From Ganoderma boninense (Eukaryota > Basidiomycota > Agaricomycetes > Polyporales > Polyporaceae), in contig PJEW03000045.1 in the NCBI GenBank assembly GCA_002900995.3, positions 1 to 21,499 on the forward strand: 21,499 nt of DNA, given 5' to 3'. The translations under genes and the position numbers were made by a program. Position 1 is the first letter of the stretch; each line of letters opens with the position of its first letter. Below are positions 9,431 through 17,572 of the stretch, one piece after another. The notes under the pieces were generated by a model. It worked only from the letters and a program-made list of their open reading frames with translations. It was not told where the DNA came from and searched no databases.

Positions 9431-10290
9431 CAGATGGCTAGGATGTTCCATTCCAAGGTGTACCCCTGTCGCCCAGCGAGCAGGTTGAGCTTGACAAGTT
9501 CCTTAGCGAGAACTTGGCCAAAGGATATATTCAAGAGTCGAAGTCACCGATGTCGTCACCATCTCTTCTTCGTTAAAAAGAAGGATGGCAGCCTAACGTC
9601 CTGTACAGGACTACCGGCGATTGAACGACATCACCATTAAGAACCGATACCCCCACTGCCGTTGGTGGTCGGACTTGATGGATCGACTCAAGAGGGCCAA
9701 GTACTTTACAAAGCTTGACATCCGTTGGGGGTACAACAATGTGCGGATTAAGACCGTGATGAATGGGAAGGCTGCCTTTGTTACCAATCGCGGACTGTTC
9801 GAACCGAACGTGATGTACTTCGGACTGGCTAACTCGCCCAGTACATTCTCTGCGCTCATAACGACATCTTCAAGGACCTCATATACTCGGCAAAATCACT
9901 ATCTACCTCGACGACATCCTCATATTCACCAACGACATTGAGGAACACCGCACATTGGTGCGTGAGGTCCTGAAGCGTCTGGCGGAGCACGACCTGTTCT
10001 GCAAGCCAGAGAAAGTGCGAATTCTCGAACAGCCGAAGGTTGAGTACCTAGGTGTGCTCGTCTCGGAGAACTGTGTGGAGATGGACCCAGTGAAGGTCAG
10101 GGGTATCGCAGAATGGCCTGTCCCTCAGAACGCCTCAGATGTACGGAAGTTCCGCGGTTTCGCGAATTTCTACAGGCGGTCATTAAGGACTTCAGCGCAG
10201 TATGCAAACCCCTCGACCGTCTCACGGTAGCGCTCCTGGCAATGGGGTGCCGAAGAGCAATCAGCATTCGACGAGCTCAAACGTCGTTTC
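9430..10290 (+). pseudogene. Gypsy reverse transcriptase
   Basis: The RT domain copies element RNA into cDNA inside the particle. Blocks in order: [12 protein letters not shown] residues then FVKKKDGSL near 9570-9600, [11 protein letters not shown] near 9617-9650, motif [21 protein letters not shown] near 9700-9755 with Asp at 9717-9719, [13 protein letters not shown] near 9820-9860 (motif B), and YLDDILIF starting at 9904 with the catalytic Asp pair at 9910-9915. Thumb segments EHRTLVREVLKRLAEHDLFC and RKFRGFANFYRR follow. The catalytic residues are all present, but the frame shifts near 9610, 9870 and 10175. Confidence 0.93.
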
Positions 10291-10309
10291 ACTGAAAGCC
10301 CTGTCCTGA

Positions 10310-10737
10310 GCATGTATGACCCAGACCGCAAAACCCGCATTGAAGTCGATGCATCCGGGTATGCTACTGGTGCGGTTCTGTCTCAGGAGGGGAGGACGGC
10401 AAATGGCACCCTGTGGCTTTTCCACTCTGAGTCAATGAGCGATGCGGAACGCAACTACGAGATCTATGACAAGGAGATGCTCGCCATCATCCGTGCCCTG
10501 CAGGCCTGCGCGCACTACCTCGAGGGTCTTCCCAGTGTGTTCGAGATCCAGTCGGACCACAAGAACCTCGAGTACTGGAAAGCCGCGCAAAAACTCACAC
10601 GCAGGCAGGCACGATGGGCTCTCTATCTGTCACGGTTCGACTTTGTCATTGCACACAAGCCAGGCACTCCAATGGTAGGGCAGACGCGCTGTCGCGCAGG
10701 CCTGATCACCAGAAGGACGATGCCGATGACAACCTGA
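10310..10737 (+). pseudogene. Gypsy RNase H (all four catalytic acids present)
   Basis: This domain degrades template RNA during reverse transcription. The four acidic residues are visible: Asp at 10348-10350 (VDASGYATGAVLSQ), Glu at 10474-10476 (YDKEMLAII), Asp at 10555-10557 (QSDHKNLEYW) and Asp at 10683-10685 (GRADALSRRPDH, in a shifted frame). The first three share one frame of about 115 codons, the longest clean pol block here. One frameshift near 10670 separates the last motif. Confidence 0.93.
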
Positions 10738-11010
10738 ACCGAGTCATGTTGCAACCCGATCGCTTCCGAGTACTGGCAGCCAAGAGAGGGCACATGTCAG
10801 TGGTACCAGAAAAGCACTGCTCCGCCGCATTCGAGAGAATGTGGAGAGCGTGAGCAGGAGGTCGCAGAGGCACTCAGCAAGCTCGATAAGCTAGGGCCAG
10901 CACGTCTACAGAACGATTTGGTGGACTGGAACACAGAACAAGGCCTGCTGCTCTACCGCGGCCGAGTTTATGGTCCCAAAGACTTTGACGCGCTCCGAGC
11001 AGAGATAGTG
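10738..11010 (+). pseudogene. Gypsy Pol linker before integrase
   Basis: A tether between RNase H and integrase. Frame +10918 reads VDWNTEQGLLLYRGRVYGPK, the usual segment before the integrase zinc finger (L-x-x-x-G-x-x-x-x-x-G). The part from 10738 to 10917 contains a charged stretch (ALSKLDKLGPARLQNDL) with stops on the way. Confidence 0.7.
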
Positions 11011-12065
11011 CGCATTCACCACGACCTCCCGCCTGCTGGACACCCTGGCCAGGCAAAAGACGGTGGAGTTGGTTACACGGAACTACTGGTGGCCGGCATG
11101 GGAAAGTTCATTAAGGATTACGTTGAAGATAATGCGACACTGTCGCCGTGCAAGACTTCACATGCGAAGCCACCGGTCCTCTTCAACCCAACGAGAATCC
11201 AACGGCCCAGGCCAAGTAGTTACCTGTGACTTCATCACTGGACTGCCGGAGTGGACGGTACAAATTGCGCTCCAGCTTATTGTGCTGATCGGCATGGAAA
11301 GATGATTCACCTTATTCCATGCACCGAGGAGATCGACACGGAAGGGACTGCAGACAACTTCATTAGAGAATGGTTCCGTCTACATGGACATCCCGCGAAA
11401 GATCATCTCTGATCGGGCCCCAGTTCTCTAGCAAGCTCTTCCGTGCAATCCTTAAAGGCCTCGATATAAAAGCGCATTGTCCACAGCTTACCACCCGCAG
11501 ACGGATGGGCAGTCCGGAGCGATGGAATCCAGAGATAGAGGCGTACCTGCGGATGTACTGCTCAAGGCGCCGCGACGATTGGTCAAGTGGCTACAACACA
11601 GAGTACTGCTTCAAACTCGCGCGTACATTCATCCACAGGGTACTCGCCGTTTTACCTCATTGTACGGCTATGAACCTCAGTTCCACGTTCCAATGCTATC
11701 CACCACGGTGCCTAACGGCGGCGGATGAACGAAGAGAGGAGTTGCGGCAGGCAAGGGAGGATGCGACCTCAGCCTTAACCCTGGCAGCAGAGCGGATGAA
11801 GGAGTACTACGATCGCTATGTCTCCGCTGCTCCAGAGTTCAAGGAGGGTCAGAAGGTGTGGCTTGACACGAGGAACTTCCGTGTCCCAGGAGTCTCTCGG
11901 AAGCTGGTGGGATCGGTACGCTGGCCCGTACACTGTCAAGCGCAAGGTGGGCAACTTGGCTTACGAGCTCAAGCTCCCCAAAGCATGGTGCTCCACCCGG
12001 TGTTCATTGTGACACTCCTTACACCCGCACATAAGAAAGCCAACTTCCCGGTCGACATCCCCTGA
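11009..12065 (+). pseudogene. Gypsy integrase with GPY/F module
   Basis: Integrase joins element cDNA to the target and makes the 5-bp duplication. The N-terminal zinc finger begins IHHDLPPAGHPGQAK near 11013-11057, then RNYWWP in the next frame; its Cys pair is frame-disturbed. The catalytic core has Asp at 11228-11230 (DFITGLPE), Asp at 11411-11413 (ISDRxPQF block) and Glu at 11517-11519 (PERWNPEIEAYL). The second Asp and the Glu are about 35 codons apart, the D,D35E spacing. Near 11910-11970 the frame reads AGPYTVKRKVGNLAYELKL, the GPY/F motif, then HPVF.VTLLTPAHKKANFP. Several frameshifts break the chain. Confidence 0.92.
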
Positions 12066-12089
12066 ACCCGCAGCTCTCAAAGTGGAAGG

Positions 12090-12290
12090 AGAGGAGGAGT
12101 TATAGAGTTGGAGAGAGTGTTGCACTCGAGTGTCGGTATGGGCGTGGAAGAAACGCAGTATCTTTGTTCAGCTGGAAGGGCTGGGGCCCGAACACGATAG
12201 CTGGGAAGACGTGTTGGATTCTAGCAAATGCGCAAAAGTGCGCAAAAAGTTTCATTCGAACATCCCGACGCTCCTGGCCCTCTCAACAAG
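12090..12290 (+). pseudogene. Chromodomain at the end of integrase
   Basis: Two adjacent frames join to give a chromodomain: IELERVLHSSVGMG near 12103-12145, then RSIFVQLEGLGPEHDSWEDV near 12156-12215, then LDSSKCAKVRKKFHSNIP. The E-x-I/V-L-x-x-R-x start and the G-x-x-x-x-x-x-x-W-E block with trailing helix are diagnostic. Chromodomains of this branch read modified histones and steer insertion to heterochromatin. A stop lies just before it (near 12102) and one frameshift is inside. Confidence 0.82.
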
Positions 12291-12320
12291 AAGACTCGAT
12301 TGAGGACACGATCCTTACTT

Positions 12321-12330
12321 AGGAGGGGGA
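12321..12330 (+). other. Polypurine tract
   Basis: AGGAGGGGGA lies directly against the start of the right LTR. This is the expected primer site for plus-strand DNA synthesis in LTR elements. Confidence 0.85.
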
Positions 12331-12790
12331 TTCATGAACGCCCGCTCGGCGCCTACCCGGCGTCTCTCTTTCCCTTTATTGGACTGTTTGCCTCCCGCGT
12401 CGTCCTTATTGTCCTCTGTTGTTTAGCAAACCCGTCCCTTGTTCTCGCAGTACAATAACTCCTGTTACCATGTTCCCGTCGTCATTGTACTACATACCAT
12501 TGTTCTTCCACTGGTTTCCCGTGTCCATAGTTACCTATTGTCCCCGGTTTCCCATGTCCGTTACATGTACATAAGGCCTGTACTTCGCTACCTGGAGACC
12601 TCAGTTTCGACCTCTTGTCTCCAGGTAAGCCTTGCTGTATTCTCGCTCGTTACTTACTCGCTCAATACATCTTGTCTCCAGCCTGACTGGTCGAGCCCCG
12701 CTCCGCTCTACGCTGCACAAGTGCTCGTCGACGCCCTTGCTCGTCTCGTAAGCCTCCCCCCTGATCTTACTCGACAGCCAGTCGTTAACA
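12331..12790 (+). repeat. Right (3') LTR
   Basis: It matches the left LTR from TTCATGAACG (one base short of TGTCATGA) to GTTAACA. The TATA-like box is altered to ACATAAG. The stem-loop/intron-like segment is kept apart from one lost G. It ends against CCTGC, the second target duplication copy. Confidence 0.92.
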
Positions 12791-12795
12791 CCTGC
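12791..12795. repeat. Target-site duplication, right copy (CCTGC)
   Basis: Exact repeat of 6238-6242, directly after the right LTR. Confidence 0.92.
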
Positions 12796-13200
12796 ATGCT
12801 GTTCGGGGCGTATATGTTTGCAAGGCGGAGTGGCCGTTATCGCTTCCCCCCCACTTTTACGGTTAAAACTCATTGCTCTCCCCGGGTACACTTCTTCGAC
12901 GTTCAAGATCGAGTCTTCCGGGACCATTCTCGTGTTCAAGGCAAAGGCCACACCTCTCGCTCCAGTCTCGTTTACCGGTCTTTAGAGCCCACTATTTTAA
13001 GGCCTGCCCCGAAAACCCGGTGTAATTGTTCCAGGCGTGTTCGTCCGAGAGGTGCGTTTCTTGGAGGGTGAGGATGGCGATGTGACCGTCACGGACCACC
13101 TGGTTGATCAAGTCCCATTTATCGCTCACCCCGCGCGGACCCATCAGGCCGAACCTCTCATGGTCATGTTTAGACTCGCTATTGTGATTTTCGCTCTCAC
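12796..13200 (-). pseudogene. LINE endonuclease, N-terminal half
   Basis: The AP-type endonuclease nicks target DNA to prime LINE insertion. On the minus strand, KITIASLNM (the S-L-N block) ends near 13165. After a frame change follows GPRGVSDKWDLINQVVRDGH, then IAILTLQETHLSDEHAW, whose QETHL (13049-13063) holds the catalytic Glu. Further on come GVAFALNTRMVPEDSILNVE and YPGRAMSF near 12950-12860, the usual mid-domain block. The frame ends at the Gypsy insertion within the Y-A-P-N block. Indels change frame near 13150, 13000 and 12850. Confidence 0.88.
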
Positions 13201-14170
13201 ACGATTTTTCCTCTTCTTCCAGTTACGCACACCGGAGCGAGGGGTTTTCGCGGCGGAGTTGGCATTCCCGGGGGACGTTCGCGCACCTCTGCTTGTCTTC
13301 GCCTCGCGGCGGGTTAGGCTTGCGGCGCGCGTAGCGGGACTCGGGAGGACTGCCATCCAAACCTCGGTCTCTCCTTCCTCAGGCTCCGTTCCGGCAGTCG
13401 GGGCACGGGGGCCCTCTGGAGGCCTCAGGGCGCTGTATACCCAAGACCAGACTGGCATACCAGGATGTGCGCTATTAGCATGTGATTGGTGGACTTGTGG
13501 CGGTTGATAGATGCCTATCCGGTACAAACCATTCCGGATAGGGTGACAATTTCCCCCAACTGTCAGGGCGACTCTGTCTGTCAGGCATCATCCCGACCGG
13601 CGTCGGTGCCCTAGGACTTCAGCCTCTCGGCCCGGGCACGTCGAGGCCTCAATAGGCCGCCGGTGTTGCACTGCATCGTGCTTTTTAGGCCAGCTTTCCT
13701 GTCCTGCCATACGGCGACCAGTAAATTGGCTGGACTATTGACTGTACACTCCCTCTTTGGCCTGCGCCACCAGACTGCAGGCTTTTTGAGGCGTGGTCTC
13801 AGAGCGGGGTCGTCAAGCCCGTCCGTCTGGGGTACTACCAGTGGGTGAGGAGGGGATGATATTACGACTCGTAGGTGAGGGAGTACACAAATCTAAGATA
13901 TGATTACGCGCGCATGTGCCCGTGTGCTTAGTATCGGGGCCCATAGCTTCTACTACCACTCGGCCAGCTTGGGCGCCACCCCAACGCTGCTCAGACCTCT
14001 GGCTTTCCTGGGCGACTGCGGGCCACCGGCTGGTGACAGTTCTCGTTGCGGTACTGGGGTGGGGCCGTTCCGTTGCCACCTCGAGTTCCGAGGGCGTTCG
14101 GGGGGCCGGCCGCTGGGCGGCGTTTCCTCCAAGGGGTTGGGGCCCGTCCATTTGCGTGGATGGGGTTTTT
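13200..14170 (-). pseudogene. LINE ORF1 C-terminal tail and ORF1/ORF2 junction
   Basis: The minus strand reads as Pro/Thr/Arg-rich, presumably disordered sequence. One segment starts at 14151 and reads MDGPQPLGGNAAQRPAPRTP. Another (13527-13150) is Ala/Arg/Lys-rich and runs without a stop into the endonuclease start. The ORF1 stop and ORF2 start cannot be fixed because frames are disturbed. No catalytic domain is expected here. Confidence 0.5.
13514..13542. repeat. 9-bp stem-loop near the LINE ORF1/ORF2 junction
   Basis: CCTATCCGG (13514-13522) and CCGGATAGG (13534-13542) are perfect reverse complements with an 11-base spacer. The position fits the ORF1/ORF2 boundary on the minus strand, so an RNA hairpin affecting downstream translation is possible. 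Confidence 0.4.
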
Positions 14171-14879
14171 AACGGGTGTTCACGCCATTCATCGAGGATC
14201 GGGGAAGGGGCACAAGTGCGAAGGATACACGACGCATGGCATCCCCTGGCACATCGGAGGGGCGCACCGTTTGCCGTTGGTGCTGTCGCAGACTTGAAAC
14301 GGACGTTCTGTCCAGGCTGTGCCGCCAGGTTCGGATACTCCGAGAGCGCTTGCAGCAGGGGAGTCGCAGAAGACGTTAGCGAAGCGGTTACTTTTGCCTT
14401 CCGCCAGCTTGTACATCTTGCACGCTATGGAAGTCGAAGATCCGTTGCACTGCTGTGGTCAGGGCTCGTGGTTCCGTCGCGGGTGGTTCAAAGAAACGGC
14501 GATGTTGTTGGCGAATTTCTGGTTGTGCCGAAAGTGTCCTTTGATTATGTTGGTGACGTTTACGGGATCGTTTCTACGGAAGTTCCGACGTTCATGAGGA
14601 GGCTGCGCGGGAAACGACTGACGCGGGGAGAGATCAGGATGGTAACTTCACGGCAGGAGAGGACTCGGGCTGCGACACATGCACTCTGGTGGACCGAGGT
14701 AAGGTTACCAACAAACCAAGAGTCCGGGAGCGGCCCCCTCTGTCTCCCTTGGTCGCCGTTTTGCTGGGAGTTCGCGCCATAGGGTCTGTCAGCCGCTTCC
14801 GGGGAAACAATGATAGGATCAATGCTGTCGTCCTTGAGGAATACCTTCAGGGCGTCGGCTATCTTCGTGGTCAGCTCGT
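14170..14879 (-). pseudogene. LINE ORF1 core with zinc-knuckle-like tail
   Basis: ORF1 proteins of this LINE type bind element RNA. Just inside the foldback junction the minus strand reads NELTTKIADALKVFLKDDS, then IDPIIVSPEAADRPYGAN, RGPLPDSWFVGNLT and, further on, VNVTNIIKGHFRHNQKFANN near 14560-14500. Near 14300-14190 two frames give a Cys-rich end: FQVCDSTNGKRC, then HLCPFP and LDEWREHPLK. The C...H-P-S-H-L-C-P-F-P pattern is the knuckle common at the end of basidiomycete LINE ORF1. Identification is from recalled family pattern, and the frame is broken several times. Confidence 0.6.
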
Positions 14880-14882
14880 TTC

Positions 14883-14953
14883 TGATACATCAGGTTCTGG
14901 TTACGACTCTAAGTTGTTTTACATCAGGTTACAGCAAGCGATCTGATGTATCA
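14883..14953. repeat. Terminal hairpin, left end
   Basis: TGATACATCAG (14883-14893) and CTGATGTATCA (14943-14953) are exact reverse complements, making a nested hairpin with a 49-base loop. A related ACATCAGG word sits between them near 14921-14928. The right end has the mirrored set. Confidence 0.8.
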
Positions 14954-15434
14954 CGACGCCTCCTGGGCTTCCGGGACAGCCATCAATAACCTACCTAATT
15001 AGGGAGGCCTCCTCCGGAATTAATGGAACAGCCACCAGTTATCTCCCTGATTTTGGAAGATCTACTTCCAAGCACAGCATTGCTGCTTCCCAGGCTTATC
15101 TAAGCCTGTGGGCCACTGTCCTGGGTGCCTGGGTGCCTCCCTCCATCAATTCCGGTATTCTCCCATCAATCCTGGGCCTCCCCCATCAATTCCGGGTTCT
15201 TCCCATCATTCTTACCAACCTCCTGCCCCTCCTGTCCCCAATATAGCAGTCCCTCCTCCCTCCCGGAATTGTATTAGCTGTATCTCCCTCATTTCTGGGT
15301 GTATTGACTTCGTTTTTTTTGCATTATGTTCGCCTAATTAGCGCGCTTCTAATGCACCTAACACGACCATACAACGAGGGTCATAACATATATCTAATGG
15401 CCCCTCTATAGTCGCTCTAGGGGGGAATGTTTGG

Positions 15435-15540
15435 CCCATATCTCGGCCGTTTTTGCACGCATTTGCTCGCGAGAGGGTGCGTTTTATTCGCGTGATCGAC
15501 GCGCACAAAACGAGCCCTCTCGCGCCCAAATCCGTCCACC
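15435..15540. repeat. Stem-loop module 1 of the foldback arm
   Basis: The order is CCCATATCTCGG, then stem GCGAGAGGG (15469-15477) with CCCTCTCGC (15515-15523), plus inner GTTTT/AAAAC, then CCCAAATCCGTCCACC (15525-15540). The same plan recurs in modules 2 and 3. The mirrored copy is near 16920-17020. Confidence 0.6.
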
Positions 15541-15740
15541 CGTTCCTCCGGTGCATATATCCCCTCCTCCTGGGGAACAGGTATATGCACCTTGGGAACC
15601 ACTGGACCGATTGGCTTCGTTCTTTTTGCATCTGGTAGCTACTAATAAGTGTATTCTAGGCGTACAGACTGCATACAGGCGCACCCAGTGGCCACTGTAT
15701 GAGGGGGGCATCAATAGTCACCTATAGTCGACTTCTTCCC

Positions 15741-15850
15741 CCCATATCTCCTTCGGTTCTTGGCCGTTTTTTGTGCCCCTTATATGCCCGGAAAGCCCTG
15801 TGTAAGGGCTTTCCAACGAGCCTACATACGCCCCAATCTGTCCACTGTAG
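15741..15850. repeat. Stem-loop module 2 of the foldback arm
   Basis: CCCATATCTC (15741-15750) precedes a strong hairpin GGAAAGCCCT (15790-15799) / AGGGCTTTCC (15805-15814). AACGAGCC and CCAATCTGTCCAC (15833-15845) follow. The mirrored copy lies near 16605-16715. Confidence 0.6.
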
Positions 15851-15965
15851 CCCTCGGACCATAGACCCCTTCCCCTGACTACTCCCCTCCCCACTGTTTG
15901 GCCCATATCTTGGGCAGTTCTGGGCCAATCCACTTGCTCTCTTTTGCGTCCTATGCATGCAATAG

Positions 15966-15987
15966 CACTGCTTGTAACCAAGCAGTG
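15966..15987. repeat. Arm-specific 9-bp hairpin
   Basis: CACTGCTTG and CAAGCAGTG are perfect complements around the loop TAAC. The right arm lacks this segment, so it may be a later small change in one arm. Confidence 0.55.
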
Positions 15988-16063
15988 TATACTACTATCC
16001 CCTCCAACGATCTATATAGAGTCTGTTATCAGTGGTACCTAGATCTACCCCCCTCTGACATAT

Positions 16064-16400
16064 ATGTAAGTGGTGGTAGCTGACTAGATCATATACACTA
16101 CTTGAAAGCCCTTTGCAGCCGCTTTCCAACAAGCCCAAAACCATCCAAATCGGTCAAGAAATGGATGAGATATAGCTAATAGATCAAATGTACATTGGGG
16201 TGTAAGACACTTCAAGACAGGCAGTAAGACACTCCTCTCGGAAATGCCTTACTAGCCCACAGGGCCCCCTTGACTTCCACAAGTTATATCTCAATGACTT
16301 CTTACCTGTTTCCCCTCAACTTTGTTGCATTGGATAGCTGTAATTGGCTGCTATCCGACCCTGTAACTACATGTTTTATCAGGCAAATGGAAAAATTGTC
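16064..16400. other. Centre of the foldback element, with module 3
   Basis: This AT-richer spacer has no matching partner. It holds a third, weaker copy of the module: GAAAGCC (16104-16110) with GCTTTC (16121-16126), then AACAAGCC, CCAAATCGGTC (16145-16155) and GAGATATAGC. No open frame of note is present. It would be the loop of a very long hairpin RNA. Confidence 0.55.
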
Positions 16401-17572
16401 AGAGGGGGGTAAACTGGTGACTACTGATAACACCCTGTATATAGATCTACATGCCTGATAGTACTTTTCAGTGGTAAATTGGCTTGTGGTATAGTACACA
16501 TATATGAGACAAAAGAGAGCAAGTGGATTGGCCCAGAACTGCCCAAGATATGGGCCAAACAGTGGGGAGGGGAGTAGTCAGGGGAAGGGGTCTATGGTCC
16601 GAGGGCTACAGTGGACGGATTTGGATGTATGTAGGCTCGTTGGAAAGCCCTTACACAGGGCTTTCCGGGCATATAAGGGGCACAAAAAATGGCCAAGAAC
16701 CGAAGGATATATGGGGGGAAGAAGTTGACTATAGGTGACTATTGATGCCCCCCTCCTACAGTGGCCACTGGGTGCGCCTGTATGCAGTCTGTACGCCTAG
16801 AATACACTTATTAGTAGCTACCAGATGCAAAAAGAACGAAGCCAATCGGTCCAGTGGTTCCCAAGGTGCATATACCTGTTCCCCAGGAGGAGGGATATAT
16901 GCACCGGAGGAACGGGGTGGACGGATTTGGGCGCGAGAGGGCTCGTTTTGTGCGCGTCGATCACGCGAACAAAACGCACCCTCTCGCGAGCAAAATGCGG
17001 TTCAAAAACGGCCGAGATATGGGCCAAACATTCCCCCCCTAGAGCGACTATAGAGGGCCATTAGTATATGTTATGACCCTCGTTGTATGGTCGTGTTAGG
17101 TGCATTAGAAGCGCGCTAATTAGACGAACATAATGCAAAAAAGAACGAAGTCAAATACACCCAGAAATGAGGAGATACAGCTAACACAATTCCGGGAGGA
17201 GGAGAGACTGCTATATTGGGACAGGAGGGGCAGGAGGTGGTAGAATGATAGGAGAACCCGAATTGATGGGGGGAGCCCAGGGATTGATGGAGGAGAATAC
17301 CGGAATTGATGGAGGGAGGCACCCAGGCACCCAGGACAGTGCCCACAGGCTTAGATAAGCCTGGGAAGCAGCAATGCCTGTGCTGGAAGTAGATCTTCCA
17401 AATCAGGGAGATAACTGGTGGCTGTTCCATTAATTCTGGAGGAGGCCTCCCCAATTAGGTAGGTTATTGATGGCTGTCCCGGAAGCCCAAGAGGCGTCAT
17501 GATACATCAGATCGCTTGCTGTAACCTGATGTAAAACAACTTAGAGTCGTAACCAGAACTGATGTATCAGAA
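16401..17572 (-). repeat. Right arm of the foldback element
   Basis: Inverted copy of 14880-16063. It ends in the hairpin TGATACATCAG (17500-17510) / CTGATGTATCA (17559-17569). Confidence 0.85.

Larger units (their letters stand above)
6243..12790 (+). mobile_element. Ty3/Gypsy LTR retrotransposon (chromovirus), degenerate
   Basis: A complete-length element of about 6.55 kb with LTRs at both ends, a 5-bp target duplication, a polypurine tract, and gag-protease-RT-RNase H-integrase in Gypsy order. A chromodomain follows integrase, which places it in the chromovirus branch. No long open frame survives: the pol region switches frame roughly every 100-400 bases. No tRNA-type primer site beginning TGG is seen just after the left LTR (the sequence there is TTAGGTCGAAC), so priming may be by another route or the site is decayed. 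Confidence 0.95.
14880..16063 (+). repeat. Left arm of the foldback element
   Basis: It matches the right arm in reverse complement at roughly 93-95% by eye over sampled blocks. Examples are 15304-15365 against 17090-17150 and 15716-15960 against 16500-16735. Differences are chiefly single-base indels. It contains short tandem words (CCTGGGTG twice near 15120, CCATCAAT three times between 15144 and 15188). Confidence 0.85.
14880..17572. mobile_element. 2.7-kb foldback (giant inverted-repeat) element, non-coding
   Basis: The ends are TTCTGATACATCAG at 14880-14893 and its near reverse complement at 17559-17572. The inverted similarity continues inward for about 1.17-1.18 kb on each side, leaving a centre of about 340 bp. 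Both arms are non-coding by inspection: frames are short and mirror each other. No transposase motif is seen, so if mobile it is non-autonomous. No target duplication is evident (left flank GCTCGT, right flank CTACAA). LINE ORF1 sequence lies on both sides, so it behaves as an insertion into the LINE. A foldback or MITE-like origin is inferred. Confidence 0.75.

Noticed and set aside
13916..14782. Plus-strand open frame of 288 codons
   Set aside because: It lies antisense to the LINE ORF1 core, has no recognisable domain and is GC-rich, so it is most likely a shadow frame.
15338..17454. Many mirrored short frames in both foldback arms
   Set aside because: They occur in both orientations because the arms are inverted copies, carry no domain motif and are interrupted.
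14880..17572. CRISPR array or satellite reading of the repeated words
   Set aside because: Repeats are inverted, irregularly spaced and different in length. There are no regular direct repeats with unique spacers.
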